From Azolla caroliniana (taxonomy: Eukaryota; Polypodiophyta), in the NCBI GenBank assembly GCA_043228905.1, contig JBHGNT010000008.1, positions 2,046,001-2,110,000 on the forward strand: a stretch of 64,000 nucleotides of DNA, given 5' to 3'. Below are positions 1 through 13,513 of this stretch, piece by piece. The position numbers and the translations under genes are program-made. The stretch's first letter is position 1; each line of letters begins with the position of its first letter. The notes beneath the pieces were generated by a model. It was not told where the DNA came from and ran no database searches. It saw nothing but the letters and a program-made list of their open reading frames with translations.

Positions 1-20
1 CTCTCTCTCTCTCTCTCTCT
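1..20. repeat. (CT)n microsatellite at window edge
   Basis: Ten uninterrupted CT units that probably continue to the left of the window. Confidence 0.9.
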
Positions 21-1609
21 CATGTGCATTGCAAGGAATTCATGCCAACTTATGGATTTCCATTCCGTTAGGTGGAGAGTCCTATCCATTGTCCAATTGA
101 CCCTATTAAAATATAATTATGCTCTTTAGAAGTACACTTTGACAAAAAACAATTGATCTCTCCAGGTCACGTTGCTGGTTTCATGCATAGGTGCTCATTC
201 TACAATATTAATTTACTAAAGAAAGCAAGCCCTTTACCATAATGGTTGAATTTAGAGAGAGCTATATTTAATTCCATGTGATGGCTCTTGTCGGTCATAC
301 TTTTGGATCATTGAGATGCCCTCTATATTATAGTTTGTTTCAAAATTTAAAAAAGTGGAAAGATAAAAAAGCTTTGATATGTGGACTTTATTCTTCTCTC
401 TTTGCCCCCCAACCATTATGAACAAATGGTTTGAATGATGGATGCAAACACTCACCACGCATGGATTCGAAAACGTGTGGATGCTCATACTTCACACATT
501 ATATTATGTTGAGCCAAACTATAATCTTTGAAAGGTGATCCATATTCACCTATATCGTTGCTGTAAAACATCCCTTTTCTATAATAACACCATCACTTGC
601 ATATGATTTAGCTCGCACTCTCTTCTGTGTGAGATGGGGCGTCAAGTTGTCAAAAAGGACACATATACCATGCATGTTTGATTATGACACTCAAATGCAA
701 CACTTTCTTTAAAGCCTACACAAGTTTTGAGCCACAAATGAATTAATCGAGTCATAAGGTCAAGAAGGAGGATTAATCAACAAATTACAAGAATCCATGG
801 ATGCACATGGATGTTAGACATCCCAAACTCTTAAAAATTTACATAGGAACAAAGTATTTCATTATTGTGGGTAATACAAAGAGTATTTCATGATATTGTG
901 AAGAGAATATGTTCTACTGCTTGATACCTCTAGTCTTGCACATGGAGTTTTTTCTTTTCAAAAAAAATTTGCTTCCCATTAGTTAAATGAATTGTATATA
1001 CAAATCTGGCTATGTACACTCTAAGTATCTATAGATACTCTCCTATTTATGTGTCACTTTCATATATACTTGGCTATCGTTGTGTGACACCTTAGATAAA
1101 AAAAAAGGGTGGGGCAATCATTGTCCACATAACAGAAACAATTGCATGTTATTTTTCAACAAGCATGAAGACACTCCTAACAAGCTTCTGAACGCAGCTA
1201 GACATTGATATCACTGAAAGCAATATGGTGATTTGCTGGCCAGGGAGGGTAGAGCCAATGATGTGGCTAGAAGCACCATTTCGGATGTCATGATGTGAAG
1301 TCCACCACTGGCGTGGTTTCCCAAGTGAGATAAATTGTGCTCATGCCAACTCTTGAGACTCTTAATCTCCCTGTAGGTTTTCGAATTGTGCACGCAAGGA
1401 TATCACTAAATCAAACCCTTGCACGTGAAGTTTTATGTAGTGCTTATTTTTGTGTTAAATTAACCTCTGTCTTCTCAGATGCAATCTCTTACCAATGTTC
1501 TACTATCTTTCTATGTTGTTGATTGAAGTCTTGATTATGAGGCTAGAGGTAGTGCCTCTAGGTTGTTGATCATGTCTTGCTAGTGACTCATGAGGCTAGA
1601 TGTATTATG

Positions 1610-1675
1610 CAATGTTGGGTTTGAATGCACGACCTTTACATTTCTATTGGACAATCTTACCAACTAAGCTACAAT
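1610..1675 (-). repeat. tRNA-derived SINE-like sequence
   Basis: Read on the minus strand, this stretch carries an A-box-like TAGCTTAGTTGG (complement of 1660-1671), which fits the Pol III A-box consensus. About 35 nt downstream is a B-box-like element around ATTCAAACCC (complement of 1617-1626). Order and spacing are those of a tRNA. The stems are too degenerate for a functional tRNA, so a SINE head or tRNA pseudogene is the likely identity. Confidence 0.45.
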
Positions 1676-2270
1676 TATCTTGGCTAATCTTTCTCACTTC
1701 TAGATTCTCTACTCTTTACAAGATCTCTCTTTCATGCATGCAAATGAGTAAAACTCATGCTCATGAAGTATATCACTATATTGCTTTTGATTTTTTTAGA
1801 GGATATTGTACATTTTTCCATACCCTTAGTTAACTCAAAAAAGGTTTTGTGATATGAGGTTGATTGAGATGTATGCCTCATATGAGAATTTGGATACTTA
1901 CAATAGAAAAACCTTATTGGGAAAATCGCTAAGGGTATGTAATAAATGTGCAACCTAGCATCCCCAATTTCACCGTCAAAAGGATGAGATATGATGCATA
2001 CAGATTCAGAAATTGAAAATAGAAACTAGGGATTCATTGAGAATAAAAACGAGTTATGTGATCTATGTTGTCGCCATGTACCGACAATAGAATGTTTGTT
2101 ATTTTGGAATGACTCACTTATGAGGACATCATGATGATTTTTAAGATTTCCTACAAGGTTGCACTAGCTCTGAAGAACTCATAATAAAACCACCACCAAC
2201 GGCTCATAATCGTGCCTTTGCTTGTCTACTCGATCATAACTATTTAGCCTTCACATTTTTATTTTGGTTC

Positions 2271-2492
2271 TACTATTTTAAATCCTCATTTACTCAACAT
2301 TAGAGAGCACTTTATAATGATTGATGGTCCAATAGTTCATATAGACCCTTGTTGACCTTAATATATCATTTATATGCGTGTTACTATTTTAAATTCTCAT
2401 AAACACAACTTTAAAGAGCACTTTATAATGATTGTTGGTCCCATTGTTCATATAGGTCCTTGTCGACATTAATACATATTTTGTGTGTGTCT
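2271..2492. repeat. Two-copy tandem repeat, 111-bp period
   Basis: Two diverged copies start at 2271 and 2382, both beginning TACTATTTTAAAT. They share the block GAGCACTTTATAATGATTG and the following tract. No coding potential was seen. Confidence 0.7.
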
Positions 2493-3301
2493 AGATGTGT
2501 GCATATCTACTCATGTGCAATCTCTACCCAACTTTGCTTTTGTTGCTTTTGTGTTTCTTTGAGGTATATCCTCTCTTTCCACTTTTAATCCATCATAGCT
2601 TTGGACATTTACAAGAAGCCCTTTCATTTCATAAAGATCTTTGTTCAATCATACATGTAAAATATAAGGTTTCACAAACATTGCAAGAACAAGTGTAACA
2701 AGAAAAGAGATTTCCATACTTAAACAAATATTAGAAAAAAAAAGTTGTGGAAAATGTTCGCAAACATTGGGAAATTTTGGCAACACTTGGAAAGAATTGT
2801 GGTAAACTTAGGTGCACTTGGGCAAAAGTTGGCAGCAAACTTGAAAAACTTGAGGGTACTTTGAGAAAAAAAGAATATACCTCAAATGCATTTCAAAGTT
2901 TTTCCCATGAAAGAAGTTAAGGGGATAGTCCTCTAATACAAGAGAATGATATGGTGAGAATTCCTCGATGTATCACCCACTAGTATCACACGATTTACAG
3001 CAGGAATTTAATACACTTCCTTTCAAGCTGCAAAGACCAAGCTGAGTTCCAAAATGTGTCATGACTGTAAGTCCTCATTGTTGATGGAAGATGTGAAGAT
3101 CTATATCCCATTTGAGTATTTTTTTTGTCATTGTTTTCGACATGTTCATGACAAACAATATTCTTGGAGCATTCACTTGTGTATCCATTGTAAGCCTGTC
3201 TCCATCATTGATGAACATGTGATGCTACAATGAAAAAACTTTACATGTCTATCGAATGCCAATAAAAATATTATAGATTATCAAATAATACAAAACCAAT
3301 T

Positions 3302-5902
3302 TCATTTGGAAACGAGTAAGATCTCAGGTTTCCGTGGCTTTGATGGGGTTGACGTAGAACTGCCAGAGTTAGAGAGTGCGAGTGATTTCGCGACTGATTT
3401 TGATGTAATATCAAGCCTCATAAGGCTGCGTGTCGCGAGTATAGCTTTGGGTACTACGTCATGGACAGCCCTCTTATGCAATGCTTTTATAGCAATAGAA
3501 GCTGCATCCTTTACTTCTTGTGGGTTCAAAGGAGCCAACAAGCAATGACTTAGTATCTTCAGAAGGGGCTGAAGCAATTCCCAAGGAAGATGAATTCTTG
3601 TTCCATTAGATCCATTCATTTCCACATCAGGAGGATCCAAAGTCGAATAATTGCACAACAAGGAAGGTAAAACTCCATTTGCACCAACCCTTGTGTCAGT
3701 GATAGCTGTTTGGTCAAGATCACGGCATTTTATGCCCTGAGGAGACAGCAATTTATTATTCCCTTGGTAGAGCTCCTTGGGATCCATTATTTCAATCTCC
3801 GGGGATTGACGGGAAGTCAAATCGGAAGGTATGTGGTAGCCATTGATCTCTGGGACACTCTCACTATCTTCATTGATAACAAAAGAGAGTGAATCTCTGT
3901 GGACATCTTTTGTGCTATGCTCATTTGATGATCCGAGGATAGAACATCGAAGAGCACACTTACATGCCTCTAGTTTTGCCATGGGTGGCATAGATGCAAT
4001 CCGACGGCTGAAAAGATCTAAGGCGACACCAACAATGCAGGCCCTCTTAGTGGCCTTCACTTCATCTTGTGGACCCAAAGGGCATGATGATTGTCCCGCA
4101 TAGGGCTCAATATTCGAAGGTGGGGGTATTCTTGGAGAATGGTAAAGGCTTGGTTGAGTAAGATCAGGAATGTAGGTAATGATTGGGCATCCATTGCGAG
4201 CTTTTGTTTCTGATGCATATAAGGCCAGTAGGACTGCCTCAAATCCTGCAAGAGACTCGTTCACATGACCAGCTATTCGAGGAAGATAAACACTGCACAA
4301 TGCTGGGATATACCTAGCCAAATTGAAAAAGAGTTAGATTTTTTGGCATGAAACAACCAATGTGAACTGAACATTATGCACTTATCATGCAAACACAAAA
4401 TTTTCTTGGTGTCTGTTCGTTCATAGACACGCTTTGTTCACGTCGTCTTTTCCACGGGTCCTCTCAGCAGTGAGAGGGGCTAACAATGATAAGAGATCAT
4501 GGATCCATTTAAAGCTTTCTGGCATTCAGTGTTATGTACTTGGTGCACACACATAACCTAAAAAAGTAGTTGATATTAAATCCATCCACATACAAATGGG
4601 CTTATCACTAAGCTTACATTATTAACTTGTAATTATATTTGTGTAGTTTACAGACCTAGAATATCCATTAATTTGTAAAACGGACAAAACTTCTCGCACA
4701 CAAATGGGCATGTCACTGCTGTTCACAATCTATCTATCCAGTTTCTACCTGGACAAAGCCCTCCACATGCAAATGGGCCAAAGGTTCTTTACGAGGACTC
4801 CTAATCAACGTTATCACTGTTCATATATCAGCAATGTAATGATGTGGTATGGAGTAAGGCTGAGCAGCTGCCAAATTCACAACAGCCTTGATCAGGAGCC
4901 TAGGAAAGCTTTAAATGGCCAATTGGAACACATTTCAAGTTAACAGTGCTTCGTACATGTACATTAGGATTTTCAGCAATCTCAACGATACACCCTCAAG
5001 AGACTGTAAACACTCCTCCTTCGAAGGTAAACTCAGTTGCGGACATAACAGGGGAAGCAATGTATGTGATGATTAGATGCTTTACTGCTGAGATTGGAGT
5101 TCTCATCAGTGTTAATCAGATGAAAAAAATGCCCCCAATGTTTCTAAGAGTCCTTATTAAAGTTCTCTTCAGAGGATCAGGATAAACTGAGGCATGGGCA
5201 TATTATTTGAGGCAACGCATGTAGTGATTCAATCATTCATCGTGAAATTTAGGGTCTTCATTGTTGTTTAATCATGCGAACAAGATCCCTCAACTGTCTT
5301 CTTTAGTTGAGAGGCAATAAATAAATATGACCAAGCTCAAATAAACAATGAGCATGTATATAAAAGATATTTAATGCTTACCTGGTATAGGACCCCGATC
5401 TTTTCGGCACATACAAAGAGAAGAAAAAACAGAGAAAAGAACAACAGGAATGAGGACATACATACCTGAGGACAATGGTTTGAAGGTAGGGGTCGCGTGT
5501 TTGGAAGGTATCATAGAGCCATCGACAAATTGCATCATCTCGATGTCCTGACATTTCTTCAGAGAGCCTACCAACAACAGCACGGGCAACATGTTCGTCT
5601 TCGCCAAGGATCTTGGCCGCCCGATGATGATAATGCAGCTCTTCTCCTATAGATTGCTCTTCTAAATTACTGCCTAATATCTCCTTTAGCGACAAAATGC
5701 ACTCCTGGACCTTATCCATTTGAGCCACCGTAGAACAATCTCTTCCTAATCCTATTCCCTCTATACTTCTTCTTGTTTCTTCTCTTTCTCTTCTTCCTTC
5801 TTCATCATGAGATCTTTCCCTTTCTCTTCCTTCAGCTTCACATCCTTGGTCATATTCTCTGTCATGTGATCCTTGAGTTATTGTAGAGTTCTTGAACTCC
5901 AT
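3302..5902 (-). CDS. HYC: Hyccin-domain protein (HYC1/HYC2-like), two exons
   Basis: This is a plant hyccin (FAM126-like) protein. Plant HYC proteins join the NPG and EFOP scaffolds in the plasma-membrane PI4Kalpha1 complex that makes PI4P. Exon 1 is 5902-5466 and exon 2 is 4313-3302, joined over a 1152-bp GT-AG intron (phase 2, ctcag/gtatg donor, ggctag/gtata acceptor). The joined frame is 482 codons with no internal stop. The hyccin core is visible across the junction: CRWLYDTFQTRDPYLQTIVL in exon 1, then RYIPALCSVYLPR and SLAGFEAVLLALYASE in exon 2. The tail is Ser/Pro/Lys rich. The N-terminal 60 residues are Glu/Arg low complexity, encoded by a pyrimidine-rich tract that continues into the 5' leader, so Met62 (5719) is a possible alternative start. 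No signal peptide or membrane segment is seen, as expected for a peripheral complex member. Confidence 0.85.
4314..5465 (-). other. Intron of the hyccin gene
   Basis: Inferred from protein continuity. Exon 1 ends ...CTCAG before GTATGTATG, and exon 2 begins after ...TTTGGCTAG. Splicing restores an Arg codon and a continuous hyccin domain. Short ORFs inside the intron on either strand look like chance frames. Confidence 0.8.
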
Positions 5903-6340
5903 CTAGGCCCTGTAGCTAAGGATCCTCTGTGTCTCTCTCTGTTCTTCATTCAAATCCCTCTATGTCCTCTGTATGGCTCTGTTCTTCAGTCAAAGACTCT
6001 CTTTCTCTGGATTCTCTGTTCTACACATTGTGGCTGGAGTGCATGAGCACACACTCTGCTCCTCATTCAAACCCTCTCTCTCTCACACCCACTGTAAGAG
6101 ACGTTAATCTCTCTCTCTCTCTCTCTACATATCTATCTATCTATCTATCTCTCTCTCTCTCTCTTCCCCTTTCTCTGTCTCTGTCTCTGTCTGCTTAATA
6201 AAGGCTTGTCTGTTTATGTCATGTACCTCTCTCTCTGTCTCTCTGTCTCTCTCTCTTTCTCTCTGTCTCTTTCTCTGTCTCTCTCTCTGTGTAACAGTGT
6301 ATGCATAGGCTGAGTGACACTTTCCTGAACATTCATTCAT
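5903..6340 (-). repeat. Pyrimidine-rich microsatellite tract at hyccin 5' end
   Basis: Imperfect (CT)n, (CTAT)n around 6129-6150 and (CTGT)n runs extend upstream of the hyccin start codon on the gene's template strand. The transcript leader would therefore be GA-rich. It probably covers 5' UTR and proximal promoter. No convincing TATA box was located. Confidence 0.6.
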
Positions 6341-9300
6341 CCAGAAGTAGCCCCCACATTCTCTGAAACTACAAAGTTAGCCCCAATTTTTCAATGAGAA
6401 GTTAGAACAGCAAAATGTGATCAATGACTGGCATGACTGGCATCATTCGATCGATCGGTCAGCGAATGGTTGCCGGGGCGCTGTTGTTGTTGTTGTTGGA
6501 GGTGTCACCAGACCCAATGTAATGGGATCTCTGTACATGTCCACGAGCCATCTGTGGGTGGTTGGCTTGTCAACACGCAGACTTGGACTGACGCCACACA
6601 TATGGGGGCGACCGATGCGCCTTTGCTTGCCGACGATGAGCGAGCCTGGAAAATTATCCCGATTGGATCACAGTGCCCACAAATGGACATCTCTGCGTTC
6701 GTTCGTGTTTATGAATTCCATATGTCGAACGTTTGAACCGTGTCAAGGGGGGGTTAACTTGCAGACTGATGCCACTTTCAGTGACCAATGTGCCTTTCCT
6801 TGACGACCATGACATGGTCTAGAAAATATTCTGATAGGATCGTTTTGCATATATATGTGTGTGTTTGGCAATGACAAGTGTCTATGAATTCCACATGTTG
6901 GATATCCAAACCATGTTAACGATCTTATGCTACAACACCCACTCAAGCATATTCCAATTTTGTCAAGAAGAGATGTTCGATCTCTAACTACCTCGCTTGA
7001 ATTTAGACCATCGTTCGATCATTGCAAATATTCTCCATGGAAGTAATCCTCTCTAATGCTCCTTAACTTCTTCTTGTTTTGAATGTAATCCTCTCTTACA
7101 CTCCTTAAGTTCTTCTCCTCCATGAAAGTATGTGGCACCAATGTTGTATTCTCACTTGTATATCCCACATCATAAAGGACGCCATTCTTTCGGATTCCCA
7201 CCATTATAGCTTCATGTGTGAAAGAGAGATTGTCGTGCGTCACTTCATGTGTATTATATGTATCTTTTTGCTTAAATATAACGTCTACTTGTGTGTGAGT
7301 TAGACTTCATACTTGACACATTTTCTCAAGTAAGAGTGGAGCATCAAGATTTCTATAATAGAAAGCATGTATAATTGAGCGTCTTTACTTTTAATTCTCA
7401 ACAACTAAGGAATCTAGATATATTGACATGCATTGCAATGTGTTATGTCAAGAATCATCATCTTCAGTGATTCTTAGATTTACAAGAAATGTTCAATTCT
7501 CTTCAAAATCACACAATATACTCGAATGCTTTGGTATCCTTTCAAATTTTGCATCGTCAGTACAAACATCACCAATATTACTCATAGGCATGTTTTTTAT
7601 ATACAAGGTTCTCCCTTAACATTTTTTTGGACTCAAATATGCTACCTTAAATAATCCTCAAGAAGCATGAGGGCAAATATGTTATAAATAACATTTCTAG
7701 ACTTTTCTATCAATTTATTCTCAAGAGTAGATTGTTTCGCAACACCATTTCTATCATTTCCATGACAAACAAGTTGCATGGTTTGGAGTTTGTCAAGATG
7801 AACTCTTACCTTTCCCTTATACCAAGGAAGGAAGTGGTACTCATTGACGCGCTCGAAAACTTTATTCTTTATGAATATTAAAAAACAAACTCGTGTAGTT
7901 GAGAAGGTACAACCTTTATATCATTTCATCACTCCTTTTTGTGCTTGACTCAAATGAACTTAATGAAGCTATTTGTTATCTACACGTTATTAATATTTCC
8001 ATAAAGTGAATAGATGGCTTGATATTACCGTTGCTTGAAGAAAGAGATTGATCATTTGACATGAAATTACCAAAGCATGGTATAGTAAACATATACGATT
8101 CTCAATCATACTATTTGGTTGAACAAGACAATACCGTGTGTAATTTTTTAGGCAACTTGTGATTTGTATTTGATGTACGCATGATGTTCATTTATGTATG
8201 TCACTGAAACTTACTTTACTTTTTACTCATCTCAATTGGTTACATTGGTCATGTGAGGATAGTAAAATATAAGAAGTAAATAGGTGACCATGACTAGCAT
8301 TTCTGCTCTTCAATTTGATGCATGGGCTCAAAGGGAGCATGATTATTAATCATTCAATGTACAAGCATACCAATGAACTCGATAAACAAAACTTTAGGAC
8401 CGAATCAAAATAATTGTTTGTCGACGTATGTATGTGAAAAATGAAGTGCATTGTTGAGTTAAAGAGCAAGGTGTAAACAATGTTTTCACAACATGTGCAC
8501 GTGCCATGTAAGTGTGTATATAAATAAAACAATGTTAAGACCTTTGATTCAAATCGGGTCAAATCAAACAAATCCTTTTGAGGTTAGTGTTTTGTTTGAC
8601 ATTTGAAAGTTGAAGAAAATAATGAAGATAAATTATGTAATATGTATGAGATGGAAACGAGGGTCAAGATAAGAAAGAAAGTGAGCTATAGTGAGATGTT
8701 GCTCAAGGGAACTCTTCCAACCAAGAGCTCAAAGTTAAAATAGTACTAACATCTAAGCACAGGAAAACTTATTGAGGTAAACCAAAGTTAATCTAAGATC
8801 CCAACAAGAAACACTTACTGATTTGGATACAGAACAAAGTGAGAAAACTCCCGAAAAAATAAACCTTGATACCTTTATATCCTTGATACCTTTGCCTTCA
8901 TTATAACAAAGTTGAGAATGCATGCACTTATATAAAATGTGGTAAAAAGCAACAAAAGGTTCATAAAATTTATTATTTTTGGTGACCTTTTTAAGTGCAA
9001 AATGTTGTTGGTCCTTTCCTCATTTACGAACATGTTTCATATAGAGCCTCTTTGTTATGAATGCACAAGAAAATTGTGACCAATTAAAGCATGATATAGA
9101 AGTTGTCGGATGTTCATCACAACCTTTATTACACACAATCTATGCTTATTCTATAGTTTCATGTTACACAATTTAAGTGTCTCTAAGGGTTACTTCATAG
9201 TTATGTGTGGTACATACAATTGGCATAATGTAATCCAAATCAAATTATCATAGATAAGTGTTCGAAAGGCTCTTGTCAGGCAGGGTCTCTAAGTTGTTGA

Positions 9301-10790
9301 TTCGATATGAATCCATGTAATATTGGTAAAGGATTTTCAAGGAAATTGAAAAGCTAGTGAAGGAAGTTCACACACAACTCACCTCGAATTTAGCAAATAA
9401 TCAATATTTTGCATTTTTTTAACTTCTAATCTAGTAATAGGAGCACTTTAAAAAGTGTCACGATTGGCAATCTCTTTCGACATACCTACATGCATAACAA
9501 TGAACACTTCCACTTATGGCATGTGAGATATTGGTACAAGAACATGATATGTGGTTCACCTAAATATGAAAATGGTTTCACATTTGTTTCTTGACACCGA
9601 TCCCTTGTAATAAAACACACACTAGTTAGTGTTGTTTAATTAATTAAAAGAACACACTTAGATTTTCTGGAAAAAGATTTATTCACATTAGCACGATTGG
9701 AGCTCAATAATATTACATAATGGGAAAAAAATTATTTGAGTTTATATTACACAACCATGCAAAGATAGAAAACACTAGTTATTCTTAATAGATGCACAAT
9801 TCTATAATGATTGAAAAGCCTTTTCTAGTATTTCAATAAGAAGCAATAAGTAACATTGTCGTTGAAATAGGTACAGTCACATGAAATGGTTAGTACTAAA
9901 AAAACAAGCCGTGTGAGGGTGACGATGCATTGTTGTCCTCATCTTCATCATCATTAGCATTTCTCTCCCCCCCTCTCTCTCTTCAAGCGTGTTCAAAATA
10001 TTACCACCACCACCATTAGTTTTCAACTTAGCCCTTTTCATTTTGAAGCACGATCTCCTTATGGAATATACCAATTCTTCATTGTCATGCAAGTCAGTTT
10101 CATGGTTTTAAATGTGATAAATATGGCAAATTGATGGTTCACTTCGAAATAAAATCAATGCCCTCGCCATGTGGCATACACTTATCATTCATAATCAAAC
10201 AACTTGATATTACGAAATTACTTTCTTGCTATGGTGTTCAAACACCAAGAAAGGATAGTTTTTTTTAACACCCACAAGAGACTAATTGTGATTTAAGAGA
10301 TGGGGCTCTACGTTGTGGTGAGGATCAACCTTGGGTTCTCTCAAAATTCAGAGGGAGATTATATTATTGTCTTTGAAGGTCAAATATGACCTATGAGACA
10401 AAAAATATAACATTTTCATGTAGTACATGTGAAAGTGAGCAACAACTCTTGATGTTCTAGAACTTGGCTAATGAATGTTGCAATCATGAGTGCACATTGT
10501 GAATGTGAGAGAAATTAGTGCGATGATTAGGTTTAGTCAAAGATGTGTGGAAAGTTGGATGTGATCAAAGAAGGGTAGAGCATTTTATCAAAGTGTGATA
10601 CTCAGACTACCCAACTTGTTTAGGGCAAAGTGTGTGCATATTCAATTACTCTCATCACTTGTGCCCCAATGCTTTGCCTCACATCGTAGTGAGTGTGCGC
10701 TAACTTCAAATGAAGCAATAGTTCGAATGGTAGACAACAAAACAGAATGGGTTCTAACATGAATTAATGTGTGTGGTTTCCCCATCTGGT
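6341..10790. other. AT-rich intergenic DNA, no gene seen
   Basis: Only short chance ORFs occur. An apparent ORF at 6417-6803 has no recognisable motif and overlaps another frame of similar length. Around 7030-7130 there is a short diverged direct repeat (GTAATCCTCTCT blocks). The strand-specific promoter of the hyccin gene should lie at the left edge. Confidence 0.5.
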
Positions 10791-10799
10791 GAAGAACAT

Positions 10800-11690
10800 G
10801 GTTTTGTAATTAGGTGCAACATATGCAATATAATGTGTGGAGTGCGAGCCTCCACATTTTTCCCACCTCATGATACATTGGCATTGCGAAAGGCTTCGTC
10901 CACAAAGGAATGTCTTGATGCATCACAAAGCAAGTGTGTTGCATCCAATCTTCTAAACCAAATGTCCACATCTTGCATACAACTGGAAGACACATTTTTT
11001 GCTTTTATGTGTCATTTGGATATTTTTGTTTTTTTCCAATGCAATTCTAGGAAGTCAATGTGAGGGTCTTTTTTAGCCTTGAGCATGTATTCAACAAGCC
11101 CTTCCATGGCCACAATCCCAATGGGAAGTGATCCTGTCTCAAGAAGTTGGAGGGTGTATGATGTTTGTTTCTTGACTCGGAGAAACTTTGTAAGAAAATG
11201 CTTTCAATATTTTCAAACTCTTTGCAAGTGGGCTTAGCGATGCCACCACCCCATACTTCCACCCATAGAGAAGCACTGGTGTCACCAAAGTGTCGAAAAT
11301 GTATTCCTTGAGAACCTATCACTTAATTTCTCCATCATTGCCTTTATTCTCAAATGCAAAATATGCTCTCTTTCCCGCCTCTAAGTGGTTATTAGCACAT
11401 TCATTCCATCTATAATTTGAAGGGACTAAGGCCAAAGTATCTAAAGCTTTCCACTATTTCAAGTGGTCCATTATGGTATATAATGCATGGCTTATCCTTA
11501 TTTTGACTCTTCACCAGAACACTTTTTGTTTTAGAGGTATTTACACTCAACTTTGTATGCATACAAAACTCTTTTAATGCCCTCCTAACCTTGTGGCATC
11601 TCCTAAAGTGTTTGCAAAAAGTACCACATCATTTGGATACAACAAAAGCTTGATGTCTACATTCCTAATAACAACTTCTTAAAATGGTTT
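10800..11690 (-). pseudogene. Decayed LINE reverse transcriptase fragment
   Basis: Frame-hopping translation of the minus strand gives a LINE RT C-terminal half. First comes a palm motif LLYPNDVVLFANT (complement of about 11625-11662), corresponding to the (F/Y)ADD box with A and D replaced. Then follow a TKSVLVKSQNKDKPC-type stretch, RWNECANNHLEAGKRAYFA, a TLVTPVLLYGW block and a terminal LRQDHFPLG-like segment. This order matches RTE-like LINEs. Several stops and frameshifts and a missing N-terminal RT half show it is dead. No poly(A) tail or target duplication was identified. Confidence 0.6.
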
Positions 11691-11699
11691 TTTCCTTAA

Positions 11700-12062
11700 T
11701 AAACTTGGCAATCATGTGTTCTAATTTATCAATGCATGGATCAAATAGAGTTGGTTAGTGTAGGTATCTGCTTAACACCAATAATGCTTTTAGAAAAATT
11801 TGAAATTTAATCACCTATAAGCCGTCGTGAAGTTACACCCGTGTGTGTGAATTAGTGTGCGACCATTGGGAACTTGAATCAGAGAGGAAGGGTTAGCAAA
11901 CCTTCGTGGGTACAATGCTTGAGTGTCAAAGTGTGCACACTTGTTTGGATGTGTGCAAAGTTTGTGTCTAGGTGTGTTCAAAGGTTTGCATGTGCACTTG
12001 TAAGTATATTGAGTTTAGCATAATAAGTAATTGTCGAAGAGTGAGTTAAGTATTTTAATATT
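11700..12062. other. Spacer between two LINE sequences
   Basis: AT-rich, no ORF of note. The right part, GT-rich around 11830-12000, may be the 5' untranslated part of the following L1-type LINE, but its start could not be defined. Confidence 0.4.
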
Positions 12063-13513
12063 TTGGAAACGATGATAATGAAGAGCGCAGTGACGATTGT
12101 CGAACAGGTTGCAGATGGAGCAAACAACGCTACCACCACGAAGGGAGCGAACAACACGAACAACAGGTCGGCTACAGAACAACTCCATACACCATTTGTG
12201 GCTGGCCTGTACACACGAGCAGGGGAGTCCGGTGCACCCCCCCAAAAGTCGCCTCATCTGAGTGATGAGACAATCGACCTTCTGTTGTTAGAGGAGGATA
12301 AATACACTATACTGAGAGAAGTACATAGGCTGGAGATGGTTTCCTTGGTAGTGCAAGTCCAGGATCGCGACCAAATAGATTGGAACTCTGACATATCTTA
12401 TATGCCACTTTTTCGGAGGAAATGGCTAACATCCTCGACATTCAATTTATGTTTAGAAGATGTTATAATGGGGAATTTGCAGATGGGGATTCGGTTAGCA
12501 AACTATTAGCAATTAAGGAGGCATGCGTGGATTTCTTTTCATAAATGGTCACATAATGTTAAGGTGGATGAGATTTGCAGGATCACGAGTCTAGTATGTT
12601 TTTTATGGAGATATTCCCCGGTTTGAGGAAAGAGTGGAGGAATGTTCTTCCTCGCATTGGGACTTTGTTAGGAAAAGTCATTGCTACGTGTGATGGACAA
12701 GCTTCTGGGTCAAATAGAGTGGGTGGGGTTCCAGCTGTTTGGTTGATCACCCCAAGAAGTGTTTGTTTGCCAACAACAATTTCTTTACCTAATTTCTTTA
12801 CCAATAAACCTCCGGTTATGCAAAATGTGTATTATCAAGGTTTTCCTAATCAATGTTTTGTGTGTCGTCAGTTTGGTCATTTCGGTTGAGAGTGTCAGAA
12901 GTGACACCCAAATGTTGAATCCCATCCACCTCCTTGATCAACTGTTAATAATGATGGCTGGTCTACAGTTTCTACAAAACATGTTTTCAAGCCGACGAAT
13001 ACATTGGTTAACCCATTGTTATTACTCGAAGCTAACCCTTATCATTCTTTGCAGGAAGTGGAAAAGGATGTCAATAGTAAGAAAGTGGATGTTACAAAGG
13101 AACAACAGGTGGAACAGAATTCGCAGGACATCCTTTTACATGTACAATCGTCAGAACATGTTACAACGGTTAGTAAGCAATCTAATAAGGGTAAACAAAT
13201 TGTTTTCGATCAAGTACAACAAATTGATATGTCCTTAGTTGTGAATGATGTGAAACAAAATGAAGGGATCAAGGTAGATCTTGTAAATGTTGACATGGAT
13301 GGTGAGAATATAGTTGATTTCACTTCCGTTGCTAGGTCTTCAGATAGGGTTTCTATAGTAGATAAACACATGCCAGTGCGTTCACATAAGGTGATTGGGA
13401 AAGACCTTTGGGCTAATAAGAGACAATTACGAGCCTCAAAGGATGGAAGGAAGGGTAGAGATGTTGCACTTGCTGAAAGGAGAATAGGGGGAAAAACTAT
13501 GATTGATGGATAG
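12063..13513 (+). pseudogene. LINE ORF1 (gag-like, zinc knuckle), broken
   Basis: Three successive open pieces (12063-12509, 12575-12889, 13004-13513) in changing frames form one gag-like region. Around 12850-12900 they encode CFVCRQFGHFG, a stop, then ECQK. This is a CX2CX4HX4C zinc knuckle whose Arg codon has become a stop. The C-terminal part is Lys/Gln/Val rich, as in plant L1 ORF1 proteins, which bind the element's RNA. The last piece overlaps the start of ORF2 by 11 nt in another frame. Confidence 0.65.

Larger units (their letters stand above)
21..3301. other. AT-rich intergenic DNA, no gene seen
   Basis: All frames are closed at short intervals and no recognisable protein motif was found on either strand. 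The only structured items are a tRNA-derived repeat near 1.64 kb and a 111-bp tandem duplication near 2.3 kb. The part next to 3302 should hold the 3' UTR of the hyccin gene, but I could not define a polyadenylation site. Confidence 0.6.

Noticed and set aside
6417-6803. 128-codon plus-strand ORF
   Set aside because: No recognisable domain, an equally good overlapping frame, and low-complexity surroundings; treated as a chance frame.
12015-12257. Two overlapping minus-strand ORFs of about 80 codons
   Set aside because: They are antisense to the LINE ORF1 start, which has the better support from the zinc knuckle and downstream ORF2.
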